The notes under the pieces were generated by a model. It had not been told where the DNA came from. It did no database searches and saw only the letters and a program-made list of their open reading frames with translations. The translations under genes were made by a program, and so were the position numbers. From Lientehia sp934351765 (GTDB lineage Bacteria > Bacillota > Clostridia > Lachnospirales > Lachnospiraceae), in the NCBI RefSeq assembly GCF_052118925.1, contig NZ_JBQKGG010000001.1:62001-126000 (forward strand): a stretch of 64,000 nucleotides of DNA, given 5' to 3'. Below, piece after piece: positions 34,961 to 44,663 of this stretch. Positions within the stretch are counted from its first letter, which is position 1; every line of letters begins with the position of its first letter.

Positions 34961-36952
34961 ATGCCGAATATCACAGTATTAAGTCAAGAGACCATCAACC
35001 AGATCGCAGCCGGGGAGGTCATCGACCGGCCTTCCTCGGTGGTGAAGGAACTTCTGGAGAATGCCATTGATGCCGGAGCTACTGCCGTGACCATTGAGAT
35101 CCGGGACGGCGGAACAACCATGATCCGCATTACCGACAACGGCTGCGGGATCGAGAAGGAGCAGATTTCGACGGCCTTTCTCCGTCATTCCACCAGTAAG
35201 ATCAGAACAGCCGCCGACCTTTTAACGGTCTCCTCCCTGGGCTTCCGCGGCGAGGCACTTTCCAGTATTGCGGCGGTGTCCCAGGTAGAACTGATCACAA
35301 AGACGGCCGGAGCATTGACCGGTGCACGGTATCAGATCCATGGCGGAAAAGAACTTTCGCTGGAGGAAATCGGCGCGCCGGAGGGCACGACCTTTCTGGT
35401 ACGGAACCTGTTTTATAATACGCCGGCCAGAAAGAAGTTTTTAAAGTCACCCCAGACCGAGGGCGCGTATATCAGCAGCCTGGTGGAGCGTATGGCCCTT
35501 TCCAGGCCGGATATTTCACTCCGCTTTATCCAGAACGGGCAGACGAAGCTTCATACCTCCGGAAACCACAACCTGAAGGATCTGATCTATATGATCTTCG
35601 GGCGGGAGATCACCGCCAACCTGCTGCCCGTTGAGGCGGACGGGGATCATATGGCAATCCGGGGCTTTCTCGGAAAGCCGGTAATTTCCAGAGGAAACCG
35701 GACCTATGAAAACTATTTTATTAATGGACGATACATTAAAAGCGGGCTTATCAATAAGGCCATCGAGGACGGCTTCCATTCTTATATGATGCAGCACAAG
35801 TATCCCTTTGTGGTTCTGCATCTGACGGTGGAGCCGGAGTTTTTAGATGTCAATGTCCATCCCTCCAAGATGGAACTGCGGTTCCGTAATCAGGAAGAGA
35901 TTTATGAGCTCCTGTGCCGGTCGATCCACGATACGCTGGCAGGAAAGGAGCTGATCCGCAGGGTAACGCTTTCGGAACCGGAGGAGGAACCGAAGCAGGC
36001 AAAGACAGACGCCGGGCCGGAGCCCTTTGAGGCACGCCGGGCCGCACGGGAGCAGAACCGTTCTGCCATGGGAGAGCGCGTTTCCGCGGTGAGGGAAGGG
36101 CTTGTCGGCCGTACAGTACTTTCCGGGGGAGCCCGGCCGTCCGGTGAATCAAAGCTTCCCGGATTTTCCTCGGCGATCCCGCCGGTGGAGCCCCCGGCCT
36201 TTTTAAAAGAAACGGCGGAGTATTCGGCAAAACCGAAGACAGACGGGCACCTTCCGCAGAGGGAAGGTGCAAAGCAGTGTGTTCCTATGGATGATTCCGG
36301 CAGCCGGAAGCCGCAGCAGGAGCCTCCGCATCAGATGGAGCTTTTTGAGGAGGCTCTGTTTACAAAGGAAGCCAGAAAAAGCTATCGATTTATCGGCCAG
36401 GTGTTTGAAACCTACTGGCTGATCCAGTATGAGGATCAGTTTCTGATCATCGACCAGCATGCCGCCCATGAAAAGGTGCTCTACGAGCGGATGGTGCGGG
36501 ACCTGCGGGAAAAGAAGATCTACGGGCAGCAGGTAAATCCACCCATGCTTCTTTCGTTAAGTGCCCATGAGGAGGAAATTTTAAATACCTGCAGAATGCG
36601 GTTTGAAGCCCTCGGGTTTGAAATCGAACATTTCGGTGGAAAGGAATACGCCGTCCACGCGATTCCGGCGAATCTTTACGGGATCACTCAGAAGGAGATC
36701 CTGCTGGAGCTTTTAGACAGCCTGTCGGGCGATTACGGAAAGGAATCGGAGGAGCTGATTTTGGAAAAGCTGGCGTCCATGAGCTGCAAGGCGGCAGTGA
36801 AGGGTGGAGACCGGATCAGTACGGCGGAGGCAGAGGCGCTGATCGATGAGCTTTTAAACCTGGAGAATCCGTACGCCTGCCCTCACGGCCGTCCTACCAT
36901 CATTTCCATGAGCCGGAAAGAACTGGAAAAGAAATTCAAGAGGATTGTATAG
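34961..36952 (+). CDS. mutL: DNA mismatch repair protein MutL with endonuclease motif
   Basis: The 663-residue protein has the GHKL ATPase domain (ELLENAIDAGA, ITDNGCGI, SLGFRGEALSSIA) and a variable Pro/Glu-rich linker (about 345-465). The C-terminal domain contains DQHAAHEKVLYE at residue 498. This matches DQHA(X)2E(X)4E, so MutL here should nick DNA itself, as in organisms without MutH. CPHGRPT, the zinc-site motif, is near the C-terminus. Confidence 0.97.
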   Translation: MPNITVLSQETINQIAAGEVIDRPSSVVKELLENAIDAGATAVTIEIRDGGTTMIRITDNGCGIEKEQISTAFLRHSTSKIRTAADLLTVSSLGFRGEALSSIAAVSQVELITKTAGALTGARYQIHGGKELSLEEIGAPEGTTFLVRNLFYNTPARKKFLKSPQTEGAYISSLVERMALSRPDISLRFIQNGQTKLHTSGNHNLKDLIYMIFGREITANLLPVEADGDHMAIRGFLGKPVISRGNRTYENYFINGRYIKSGLINKAIEDGFHSYMMQHKYPFVVLHLTVEPEFLDVNVHPSKMELRFRNQEEIYELLCRSIHDTLAGKELIRRVTLSEPEEEPKQAKTDAGPEPFEARRAAREQNRSAMGERVSAVREGLVGRTVLSGGARPSGESKLPGFSSAIPPVEPPAFLKETAEYSAKPKTDGHLPQREGAKQCVPMDDSGSRKPQQEPPHQMELFEEALFTKEARKSYRFIGQVFETYWLIQYEDQFLIIDQHAAHEKVLYERMVRDLREKKIYGQQVNPPMLLSLSAHEEEILNTCRMRFEALGFEIEHFGGKEYAVHAIPANLYGITQKEILLELLDSLSGDYGKESEELILEKLASMSCKAAVKGGDRISTAEAEALIDELLNLENPYACPHGRPTIISMSRKELEKKFKRIV

Positions 36953-36955
36953 GAT

Positions 36956-37900
36956 ATGAAAAGACCATTACTCATATTGACAGGACCGACAGCGGCAGGA
37001 AAAACCGCCCTCTCCATCCAGGCGGCAAAAGCCTTTGACGGAGAGATCATAAGCGCCGATTCCATGCAGGTCTATAAGGGCATGGACATCGGTTCCGCCA
37101 AGATCAGGAGGGATGAAATGGACGGTGTCCCGCACCATCTGATCGATGTGCTGGAGCCGGAGGAGCCCTTTCATGTGGTAAAATTCCAGGAGCTTGCCAG
37201 GGCTGCCATGGAGGAGATTTATGAGCGGGGGCATCTGCCCATCATCACCGGCGGGACCGGCTTTTATATCCAGGCTCTGTTATATGACATTGATTTTACG
37301 GAGAATGACGCTGATCCGGCTTACCGGGAAACGCTGGAACGACTGGCCATGGAACGGGGCGCGGCTTATCTCCATGGATTATTAAAAGAGCGTGATCCGA
37401 AGGCGGCGCAGGAGATCCACGAAAACAATGTGAAGCGGGTGATCCGGGCCCTGGAGTTTTATGAAAAGACAGGAACGCCGATCTCAGTCCACAATGCGGC
37501 GCAGCGGGAAAAGGAATCTCCCTACCGGTTTGCCTATGTGGTTCTGAACCGGAACCGGGAAGAGCTTTACCGGCGGATCGACCGGAGAGTCGATCAGATG
37601 ATGGAAGCGGGGCTTCTGGAGGAAGTGGATACGCTCCGGAAACGGGGCTATGACCGGTCATATGTTTCCATGCAGGGACTGGGCTATAAGGAGCTTCTTG
37701 CTTATCTGGACGGGGAATGTACCCTGGAGGAAGCAGTTTATATTTTAAAACGGGATACGAGACATTTTGCGAAACGCCAGCTTACCTGGTTCAAGCGGGA
37801 ACGGGACACGGACTGGCTTTCACTGGATCAGAAAACAGACGAGGAAGCGCTGGCAGATCTGACAGAGATCCTTAGACGGCGCGGAGTCATCAGTATATAG
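36956..37900 (+). CDS. miaA: tRNA dimethylallyltransferase
   Basis: MiaA prenylates A37 of tRNAs reading UNN codons. The 314-residue protein has LTGPTAAGKTALS (P-loop), SADSMQVYKGMDIGSAK, PHHLID, ITGGTGFYIQALL and RDTRHFAKRQLTWFKRE. It follows mutL closely, a conserved order in Clostridia (mutS-mutL-miaA). Confidence 0.97.
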   Translation: MKRPLLILTGPTAAGKTALSIQAAKAFDGEIISADSMQVYKGMDIGSAKIRRDEMDGVPHHLIDVLEPEEPFHVVKFQELARAAMEEIYERGHLPIITGGTGFYIQALLYDIDFTENDADPAYRETLERLAMERGAAYLHGLLKERDPKAAQEIHENNVKRVIRALEFYEKTGTPISVHNAAQREKESPYRFAYVVLNRNREELYRRIDRRVDQMMEAGLLEEVDTLRKRGYDRSYVSMQGLGYKELLAYLDGECTLEEAVYILKRDTRHFAKRQLTWFKRERDTDWLSLDQKTDEEALADLTEILRRRGVISI

Positions 37901-37916
37901 AAATCGAGGAAATGAA

Positions 37917-39200
37917 ATGGAAGCATTAAAGCAGTTTTATGAAACCATGGGAATCGACCGGCGGGTGCTGGAGCTGGGGGAAGAGGTGGAAGCATCCTTA
38001 AAGGAGCGGTTTGCGGCTCTTGATGAGACCGCCGAGTACAACCAGTTAAAGGTTTTGACGGCCATGCAGAAGAACCGGGTGGCAGAGGCCCATTTTTCCG
38101 GTTCCACCGGCTACGGTTATAATGATATGGGAAGGGAAACCCTGGAGCAGATCTATGCCGATGTATTCCATACGGAGGCCGGGCTGGTAAGGCCCCAGAT
38201 CACCTGCGGGACCCATGCGCTTAACGTGGCACTGGCAGCAAACTTACGTCCCGGTGATGAGCTTCTCTCCCCGGTGGGAAAGCCGTATGATACTCTGGAG
38301 GAGGTCATCGGGATCCGCCCGTCCAAGGGTTCTTTGCGGGAATACGGGATTACATATGCCCAGGCGGATTTAAAGCCGGACGGCTCCTTTGATTTTGATG
38401 CGATCCGGGCAGCGATCAATGACCGGACGAAGCTGGCAACCATTCAGCGTTCCAAGGGCTATGCCACAAGGCCGACTCTTTCGGTGGAGCGGATCGGGGA
38501 GCTGATTGCCTTTATCAAATCCATCAAGCCGGACGTGATCTGCATGGTGGACAACTGCTACGGAGAGTTTACGGAAACCATTGAGCCGACTGATGTGGGG
38601 GCGGATCTCTGCGTGGGATCTCTGATCAAGAATCCCGGCGGCGGACTGGCGCCCTGTGGCGGCTACATTGTGGGAAAAGAGGACTATGTGGAGCAGGCGG
38701 CATACCGGTTAAGCTCACCCGGCCTCGGAAAAGAGGTGGGAGCAAGCCTGGGACTCAATCAGACCCTGTACCAGGGCTTTTTCCTTGCACCGACGGTGAC
38801 AGCAGGCGCCATCAAGGGGGCAATCTTTGCGGCGGCTTTATATGAAAAGCTTGGATATCCGGTGTTCCCGTCTTCCGCGGCATCGCGCCATGACATTATT
38901 CAGGCCATCGACCTTCATACGCCGGAGGCATTAAAGGCATTCTGCCGCGGCATTCAGGCGGCTGCACCGGTGGATTCCTTTGTGACGCCGGAGCCCTGGG
39001 CCATGCCCGGATATGATTCCGATGTGATCATGGCGGCAGGTGCCTTTGTGCAGGGTTCTTCGATTGAGCTTTCTGCCGACGGCCCCTTAAAGCCGCCCTA
39101 TACCGTATTCTTCCAGGGAGGACTGACCTGGTATCATGCCAAGGTGGGAATCCTCTGTTCGGCCCAGAAGCTGCTGGAGGCCGGCGAGATCCGACTGTAA
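37917..39200 (+). CDS. methionine gamma-lyase-like PLP enzyme (YnbB / aluminium-resistance family)
   Basis: This 427-residue PLP-dependent protein shows FSGSTGYGYNDMGR, RPQITCGTHALNVAL, MVDNCYGEFTE and the PLP-lysine region GSLIKNPGGGLAPCGGYI. The family, once named aluminium resistance protein and related to methionine gamma-lyase, commonly follows miaA in Firmicutes. The substrate is unproven. AGGAAATG precedes the start. Confidence 0.88.
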   Translation: MEALKQFYETMGIDRRVLELGEEVEASLKERFAALDETAEYNQLKVLTAMQKNRVAEAHFSGSTGYGYNDMGRETLEQIYADVFHTEAGLVRPQITCGTHALNVALAANLRPGDELLSPVGKPYDTLEEVIGIRPSKGSLREYGITYAQADLKPDGSFDFDAIRAAINDRTKLATIQRSKGYATRPTLSVERIGELIAFIKSIKPDVICMVDNCYGEFTETIEPTDVGADLCVGSLIKNPGGGLAPCGGYIVGKEDYVEQAAYRLSSPGLGKEVGASLGLNQTLYQGFFLAPTVTAGAIKGAIFAAALYEKLGYPVFPSSAASRHDIIQAIDLHTPEALKAFCRGIQAAAPVDSFVTPEPWAMPGYDSDVIMAAGAFVQGSSIELSADGPLKPPYTVFFQGGLTWYHAKVGILCSAQKLLEAGEIRL

Positions 39201-39349
39201 AATCAGGAATTCGGCGGAAGATGTCGGATTCTTGGGATTTCCTTAAGATTTTCTTTTTCGGTGTACAGGAAATCGAATTTGTGTTAAACTGATACTTGTA
39301 AAATTTTTGATTTTACAGAGGTTTTTGGAAAAACGGGAGTGACTGACCA

Positions 39350-39604
39350 ATGAGGACAGCAAAAAACAAGTGGTCTCTGCTGCTTTTGGTGCTGGCGGGG
39401 ATCGTGCTTGGTGGTTTTATCGGGCAGCTTCTGGGCGGTATGAGTGCCTTCCACTGGCTGAATTTCGGACAGACCTTCGGTCTGACGAACCCGGTGATCC
39501 TGGATCTTGGGATCCTGACGATCACCTTTGCCCTGACGATCAAGATCACCATCGGCGGAATCCTGGGGATCATTATTGCCATTCTGATCTACCGGCTTCT
39601 GTAA
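39350..39604 (+). CDS. DUF4321 membrane protein
   Basis: This 84-residue protein has two hydrophobic helices (KWSLLLLVLAGIVLGGFIGQ and LTIKITIGGILGIIIAILIY) with LNFGQTFGLTNPVILDLGIL between. This is the DUF4321 layout found upstream of radC-mreBCD in Clostridia. ATG 39350 follows a G-rich stretch (CGGGAG) at a rather long 12 bases. A small AT hairpin GTAAAAT/ATTTTAC lies upstream at about 39297-39315. Function unknown. Confidence 0.8.
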   Translation: MRTAKNKWSLLLLVLAGIVLGGFIGQLLGGMSAFHWLNFGQTFGLTNPVILDLGILTITFALTIKITIGGILGIIIAILIYRLL

Positions 39605-39648
39605 GGACCCATATACCGGATCGCCTGAACAAAAAGGAGGACCGGTTT

Positions 39649-40344
39649 ATGAACAACGAAACAAGCATGCGGGAGCTTCCGGCTCCCGAACGGCCGTATG
39701 AGCGCTGCCGACAGGCGGGACCGCAGGCGCTGTCGGATGCCGAGCTTCTGGCGGTGCTTTTACGGACGGGAACAAAGGGCCAGAATGTGCTGGAGACAGC
39801 CAGAAAGATCCTTGCACTGGATCCGGCTGCGCCGGGGCTTCTGGGGCTTTATCATCTCACCTGGAATGAATATAAGCGTGTTCCGGGAATCGGTGAAGTC
39901 AAGGCCGTCCAGCTTGCCTGTATATCGGAGCTGGCAAAACGAATGAGCAGGGGGAGCGTGAGAAGGGAAGAAGTGTTTCTTTCTCCGGAATCCGTTGCGT
40001 TATATTACATGGAAGAAATGCGCCATCGGGAGAAGGAAGAACTCCGGACTGCGTATTTAGATACGAAAGGCCGTCTGCTGGCAGATCTTTGTCTGTCGGT
40101 GGGAACGGTAAACAGCTCCCTGGTATCCCCAAGGGAGATTTTTCTGGAGGCATTCCGCTTCCGCGCCGTCCGGCTGATCCTGGTCCACAACCATCCAAGC
40201 GGAGATCCGGAGCCGTCCAGGGAGGATATCCTGGTGACAAAGCGGACGGTCCAGGCGGGAAAGCTCATGGGGATCGAGGTGGACGATCACATCATCATCG
40301 GGGACAACTGCTATATCAGCTTAAAGGAACGAGGAATGGTTTAG
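39649..40344 (+). CDS. radC: RadC/JAB-domain protein
   Basis: This 231-residue protein has a helix-hairpin-helix N-terminus (DAELLAVLLRTGTKGQN, VPGIGEVKAVQL) and a JAB/MPN metal-binding domain with VHNHPSGDPEPSREDI. Despite the name, a repair role is disproved in E. coli; the true function is open. ATG 39649 has AAAGGAGG 9 bases upstream. mreC starts directly after its stop. mreB is missing between them, although radC-mreB-mreC is the usual order. Confidence 0.92.
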   Translation: MNNETSMRELPAPERPYERCRQAGPQALSDAELLAVLLRTGTKGQNVLETARKILALDPAAPGLLGLYHLTWNEYKRVPGIGEVKAVQLACISELAKRMSRGSVRREEVFLSPESVALYYMEEMRHREKEELRTAYLDTKGRLLADLCLSVGTVNSSLVSPREIFLEAFRFRAVRLILVHNHPSGDPEPSREDILVTKRTVQAGKLMGIEVDDHIIIGDNCYISLKERGMV

Positions 40345-41205
40345 ATGAAGAAAAAGAAGAAGTCGTCGCTTCCGGCAAGGTACGTGCTGCTGTTCATGCT
40401 CTTATTCTGTATCCTGCTTCTGGTGGCGAACTATTTTAAACCCGGCTTTCTGAGCCCGGTTTCCAATGCGGTCAATGCGGTGCTTACGCCCATGCAGAAG
40501 GGCCTGAACCATCTTGGAACAGGCTTTGCCGACACGGCTTATGATTACAAGAGCCTGGAGGAGGCGCGGGCAGAGAACCAGACGTTGAAGGAGGAGCTGG
40601 CGGCACTGCGTGAAGAGGTCAATAACTATCAGCAGGGGCAGAAGGAGCTGGAGGAGCTTCGGACGCTGTTTGAACTGAAGGGCCAGTATACCGACTATGA
40701 GATGACCGGAGCCAGCGTGATCCAGAAGGACGCCGGAAACTGGTATCATTCCTTTGTGATCGACAAGGGAACCGATGACGGGATCGAAGTGGATATGAAT
40801 GTGATCGCCGATGGCGGCCTGGTGGGAATTGTTACCGAGGTGGGAAGTAATTTTGCCAAGGTGCGTTCTATCATTGACGATGACAGCAATGTAAGCGCCA
40901 TGTCTTTAAACTCCGGCGATACCTGTATCGTGTCCGGCGACCTGAAGCTTTACAGTGATGGGAAGCTGCGGTTAAGCTACATCGACAAAAACGACAATAT
41001 CTGGGACGATGATAAGATCGTCACCTCCAACATCAGTGACAAATATCTGCCCAATATCCTGATCGGTTATGCCAGGGACATTGCGGTGGACAGTAACAAT
41101 GTCACCAAGTCCGGATACCTGATCCCGGCGGTGGATTTTGAACACCTCCAGAATGTGCTGGTGATCAAGACTCTGAAGGTGACAGGCGAGGAGAGTCAAT
41201 CTTGA
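40345..41205 (+). CDS. mreC: rod shape-determining protein MreC
   Basis: MreC is the membrane-anchored scaffold of the elongasome. The 286-residue protein has an N-terminal helix (about 13-31), a coiled coil (SLEEARAENQTLKEELAALR) and the beta-rich domain (GASVIQKDAGNWYHSFVIDKG, VITEVGSNFAKVRSIIDD). No mreB is upstream, so MreB must be encoded elsewhere or be absent. Its stop overlaps the TTG start of mreD. Confidence 0.95.
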   Translation: MKKKKKSSLPARYVLLFMLLFCILLLVANYFKPGFLSPVSNAVNAVLTPMQKGLNHLGTGFADTAYDYKSLEEARAENQTLKEELAALREEVNNYQQGQKELEELRTLFELKGQYTDYEMTGASVIQKDAGNWYHSFVIDKGTDDGIEVDMNVIADGGLVGIVTEVGSNFAKVRSIIDDDSNVSAMSLNSGDTCIVSGDLKLYSDGKLRLSYIDKNDNIWDDDKIVTSNISDKYLPNILIGYARDIAVDSNNVTKSGYLIPAVDFEHLQNVLVIKTLKVTGEESQS

Positions 41206-41726
41206 AAATAAAGAGAATCATTTCCATGGCAGGGATCATTCTGGCAGGCGCCTTTCTCCAGTTCGGTCTCTTTGCCAACAGTCCGTTGATCGACACGGTA
41301 CCGAATATTTTGCTGATCATCACTGTGGCATTCGGATTTATGAAGGGCAAGATCCATGGCATGGTCATTGGATTTTTCTGCGGTCTCGTGATGGATATTC
41401 TTTCCATGAATGCCATCGGTTTCCATATGGTGATCTTTATCCTTACCGGGTATCTGAACGGAGCGCTCCATCAGTGGCTCTATTCGGACTATATCGTGTT
41501 TCCTCTGATCGTAACAGCGTTTTCCAGCTTTTTATACGGGCTTTATATGTACTGTTTCCAGTTCCTAATCCGGAACCGGCTGGACTTTCTGTTTTATCTG
41601 AAGCGGGTGATCGTACCGGAGGTTCTCTACACGGTGATCTTAACCAGCGTGATCTACCAGCTATTATCCTTTATCAACTACAAACTCGAAATGACAGAGC
41701 GAAGGAGTGCAGCGAAATTTGTTTAG
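41202..41726 (+). CDS. mreD: rod shape-determining protein MreD
   Basis: This 174-residue polytopic protein has about five membrane helices; PNILLIITVAFGFMKGKIHG and GFFCGLVMDILSMNAIGFH are typical of MreD. It starts at TTG 41202, within the mreC stop, with GAGGAGA upstream. Confidence 0.9.
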   Translation: MKIKRIISMAGIILAGAFLQFGLFANSPLIDTVPNILLIITVAFGFMKGKIHGMVIGFFCGLVMDILSMNAIGFHMVIFILTGYLNGALHQWLYSDYIVFPLIVTAFSSFLYGLYMYCFQFLIRNRLDFLFYLKRVIVPEVLYTVILTSVIYQLLSFINYKLEMTERRSAAKFV

Positions 41727-44646
41727 TGAAATTTGGGAAATTCTGATCGCAGGGCTTAAAAAAGTGGTGAAGTCCAGGCTGTTTGTGGTGAGCATTCTCT
41801 GTATTGTGATGATCACCTCCCTGGTTCTGCGGCTGTTTAAGCTACAGATCGTGGAGGGGGAAAATTACCAGGAAAATTATGTGCAGAAGACCTTAAAGAC
41901 GGTCAGTGTTTCCGGAACAAGAGGAGACATCTACGACCGCAGCGGAAAGCTTCTGGCCTATAATAAGCTTGCGTATGCCGTCTCGATCAGTGACAACGGC
42001 TATTATCAGAACGGGTATCAGAGAAATCAGATGCTTTTAAAGCTGATCCCGATTCTGGAAAAGCACGGGGAAACGTTAAAAACAACCTTATCTCTTACCA
42101 TAGACGGGAGCGGGCAGTTTCAGTATACCACCGGAAGCGAGGAGGCAAGAAAGCGGTTTCTCCGCGATGTGTATGGCTTAAAAAGTGTGGATGATCTGGA
42201 TGATGAAAAGGGAAAGTATCCTTCCGATATTTCTGCACGGGAGCTGTTTGACAAGTTAAAGGAACGGTACGGTGTCGGAACCAATGCCGACAAGACTACT
42301 TATGAGATTGATGATGCAACGGCGCTCAAGGTCTTGAATATCCGTTATGCCATGACTCTGAACGGATATCGAAAATATGATGCTGTTGTAGTTGCCAGTG
42401 ATGTGAAGCTGGAGACCGTGGCGGATATCAAGGAAAATTCCAGTGATCTGCCGGAGGTGAATGTGGAAGAGGAAACCATCCGCGAATACAACGACAGCTT
42501 TGCATTTGCTCATATTCTGGGATATACCGGTCAGGCGGATGCCGATGAGCTGGAAACCTTAAAGCAGGAGGATGATTCCTATGAGCTGGGGGATGTGGTC
42601 GGAAAATCCGGAATCGAATCCGCCATGGAGCTGGATCTTTCCGGGAAGAAGGGAAGCCAGACCATGTATCTGGACAGCGAGGGCCGGATCCTGGAAATCA
42701 AAGAACAGACGGATGCAGAAAACGGAAATGATGTATATCTGAGTATTGACCGCGACCTGCAGGTGGGTGTTTATTCTCTGATTGAGCAGAGTCTTGCCGG
42801 GATCCTGGTGAGCCGCCTTAATAACGACTGGTCTTATGAGGTCAAGGAAGGCATGGATATGTCCAATGTCATGATTCCGATTCGTGACGCCTACTATCAG
42901 CTCATCAATAACAACATTCTTTCCATGAGCCGGTTCGGAACGGAAGATTCCTCGGATCTGGAAAAGAGTATCTATGCCCGCTTTTCAGAACGGAAATCCG
43001 CGGTGATACCGGAACTGGCGGCTCAGCTCTCCGCTGCGGATGCGCCGGCCTTTGAGGACTGTTCCCAGGAAATGCAGGATTATCAGGATTACGTGTATGA
43101 TTACATGCGGAAAAATTCCTTTTTCTTGTCCGGATCGTTAAGCAGTGACGATGAAATTTATGTGGGCTGGGTCAACGAAACTGTCAGCTTCCATGATTTT
43201 CTTTATCATGTGGTGGAGGAAGGCTGGATCGATCCGACTAAGCTTTCGTCCAGTGAAAAATATACCAGTACCGATGATACGTTTACCACTCTGGTAAACA
43301 CGCTGACAGCAGCGATGGATCAGGAATCCGGCTTCCAGAAGCTGATCTATAAATATCTCATTAAGGACCGGGTGATCTCCGGCTGTGAACTGTGTCTGTG
43401 TCTGTATGAGCAGGGCGTTCTGGAGCAGGACGAAGCGTCCATTGCTTCGCTGAATACGGGAAGCGATACGGCATCCTTTGAGTTTATGAAAACAAAGATC
43501 GGGAATCTGGAGCTGACCCCGGCGCAGATGGCGCTGGATCCCTGCTCTGCCTCCTGTGTGGTTACCGATGTGGAGACCGGGGAGGTCCTGGCTTTAGTTA
43601 CGTATCCAGGCTATGATATCAATAAATTTTCCGGTTCGGTGGATACCGCTTACTATAATCAGCTTTATAATGATTTAAGCCAGCCGTTTTTAAACCGTGC
43701 AACTCAGGTCGAAACGGCGCCCGGTTCCAGTTTCAAGGTGCTTTCCGCCGCCATGGGACTGGAGGAGGGCGTAATTTCCGCCGATGAACTTGTGAATGAT
43801 ACCGGCGTCTTCGAAAAGCAGGGGCTCCATTTAAAATGCTGGGACTCCAGCGGACACGGCGATGTCAATGCCATCAGCGCCATCGCCCAGTCCTGTAACT
43901 ACTATTTCTCGGAAATCGGTTTCCGGGTATCTCAAAGCGGCGGTGAGTACGACAGCAGCACCGGACTGGCCACCATCCAGAAGTATGCGTCCATGTTTGG
44001 CCTCGGAGAAAAATCCGGGGTGGAAATCGCGGAGAGCGCTCCCCATATTTCTGATGAAAACCCGATTCCGTCTTCGATCGGACAGGGTACCCATACCTAT
44101 GCCAACATTCATCTGTCCAGGTATCTGACTGCCATTGCCAGCAGCGGAAATCTTTACAAGTACAGCTTGATTTCCAAGGTGCAGAGCAGTGACGGGGAGA
44201 TTTTAAAGCAATATACGCCGCAGATCGAATCCCATATTGAGCTTCGCCAGTCAACCTGGGATACCATGCACAACGGCATGATCGCGGTGGTAAGCGGAAA
44301 GAGTGCCATCAGCCCGCTGGGAGGAACTTACGGAGATACGTTTGCAGATTCTCCTATTAAGACGGAGATTGGTTTTGCCGGAAAGTCCGGTACGGCGGAA
44401 CAGTCCAAAACCAGGGCAAACCACGGTACCTTTATCGGATATGCCCCGGCAGCGAAAAATCCCGGTGATCCTCAGGTGGACGCCAAGGTGGCCGTTTCCG
44501 TCTCCGTTCCAAACGGCTATGGAGCGAGCAATGCGGCTTCCATTGCGGAACAGGCCCTGGAACTGTATTACGGGTATACGGATCTCCAGACCATTCTGGA
44601 TTCCAACTCGGCGGCAGATATGAACAGTGCCGTCATACCCGATTAA
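41719..44646 (+). CDS. mrdA: penicillin-binding protein 2 (elongasome transpeptidase)
   Basis: PBP2 crosslinks peptidoglycan during elongation, partnered by RodA. The protein (975 residues) has a membrane helix (about 20-40) and a dimerisation domain (SGTRGDIYDRSGKLLA). The transpeptidase shows S670-S-F-K673, SCNYYFSEIG (SxN) and KSGTAEQSK (KTG-type). The start is taken as TTG 41719 because the in-frame GTG 41707 overlaps the AAGGAG that would serve it. A segment of about 240 residues before the active site (about 355-600) is an insert relative to E. coli PBP2 and is known in other Lachnospiraceae. Confidence 0.93.
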   Translation: MFSEIWEILIAGLKKVVKSRLFVVSILCIVMITSLVLRLFKLQIVEGENYQENYVQKTLKTVSVSGTRGDIYDRSGKLLAYNKLAYAVSISDNGYYQNGYQRNQMLLKLIPILEKHGETLKTTLSLTIDGSGQFQYTTGSEEARKRFLRDVYGLKSVDDLDDEKGKYPSDISARELFDKLKERYGVGTNADKTTYEIDDATALKVLNIRYAMTLNGYRKYDAVVVASDVKLETVADIKENSSDLPEVNVEEETIREYNDSFAFAHILGYTGQADADELETLKQEDDSYELGDVVGKSGIESAMELDLSGKKGSQTMYLDSEGRILEIKEQTDAENGNDVYLSIDRDLQVGVYSLIEQSLAGILVSRLNNDWSYEVKEGMDMSNVMIPIRDAYYQLINNNILSMSRFGTEDSSDLEKSIYARFSERKSAVIPELAAQLSAADAPAFEDCSQEMQDYQDYVYDYMRKNSFFLSGSLSSDDEIYVGWVNETVSFHDFLYHVVEEGWIDPTKLSSSEKYTSTDDTFTTLVNTLTAAMDQESGFQKLIYKYLIKDRVISGCELCLCLYEQGVLEQDEASIASLNTGSDTASFEFMKTKIGNLELTPAQMALDPCSASCVVTDVETGEVLALVTYPGYDINKFSGSVDTAYYNQLYNDLSQPFLNRATQVETAPGSSFKVLSAAMGLEEGVISADELVNDTGVFEKQGLHLKCWDSSGHGDVNAISAIAQSCNYYFSEIGFRVSQSGGEYDSSTGLATIQKYASMFGLGEKSGVEIAESAPHISDENPIPSSIGQGTHTYANIHLSRYLTAIASSGNLYKYSLISKVQSSDGEILKQYTPQIESHIELRQSTWDTMHNGMIAVVSGKSAISPLGGTYGDTFADSPIKTEIGFAGKSGTAEQSKTRANHGTFIGYAPAAKNPGDPQVDAKVAVSVSVPNGYGASNAASIAEQALELYYGYTDLQTILDSNSAADMNSAVIPD

Positions 44647-44663
44647 GCACAAGAGGTGGTAAG

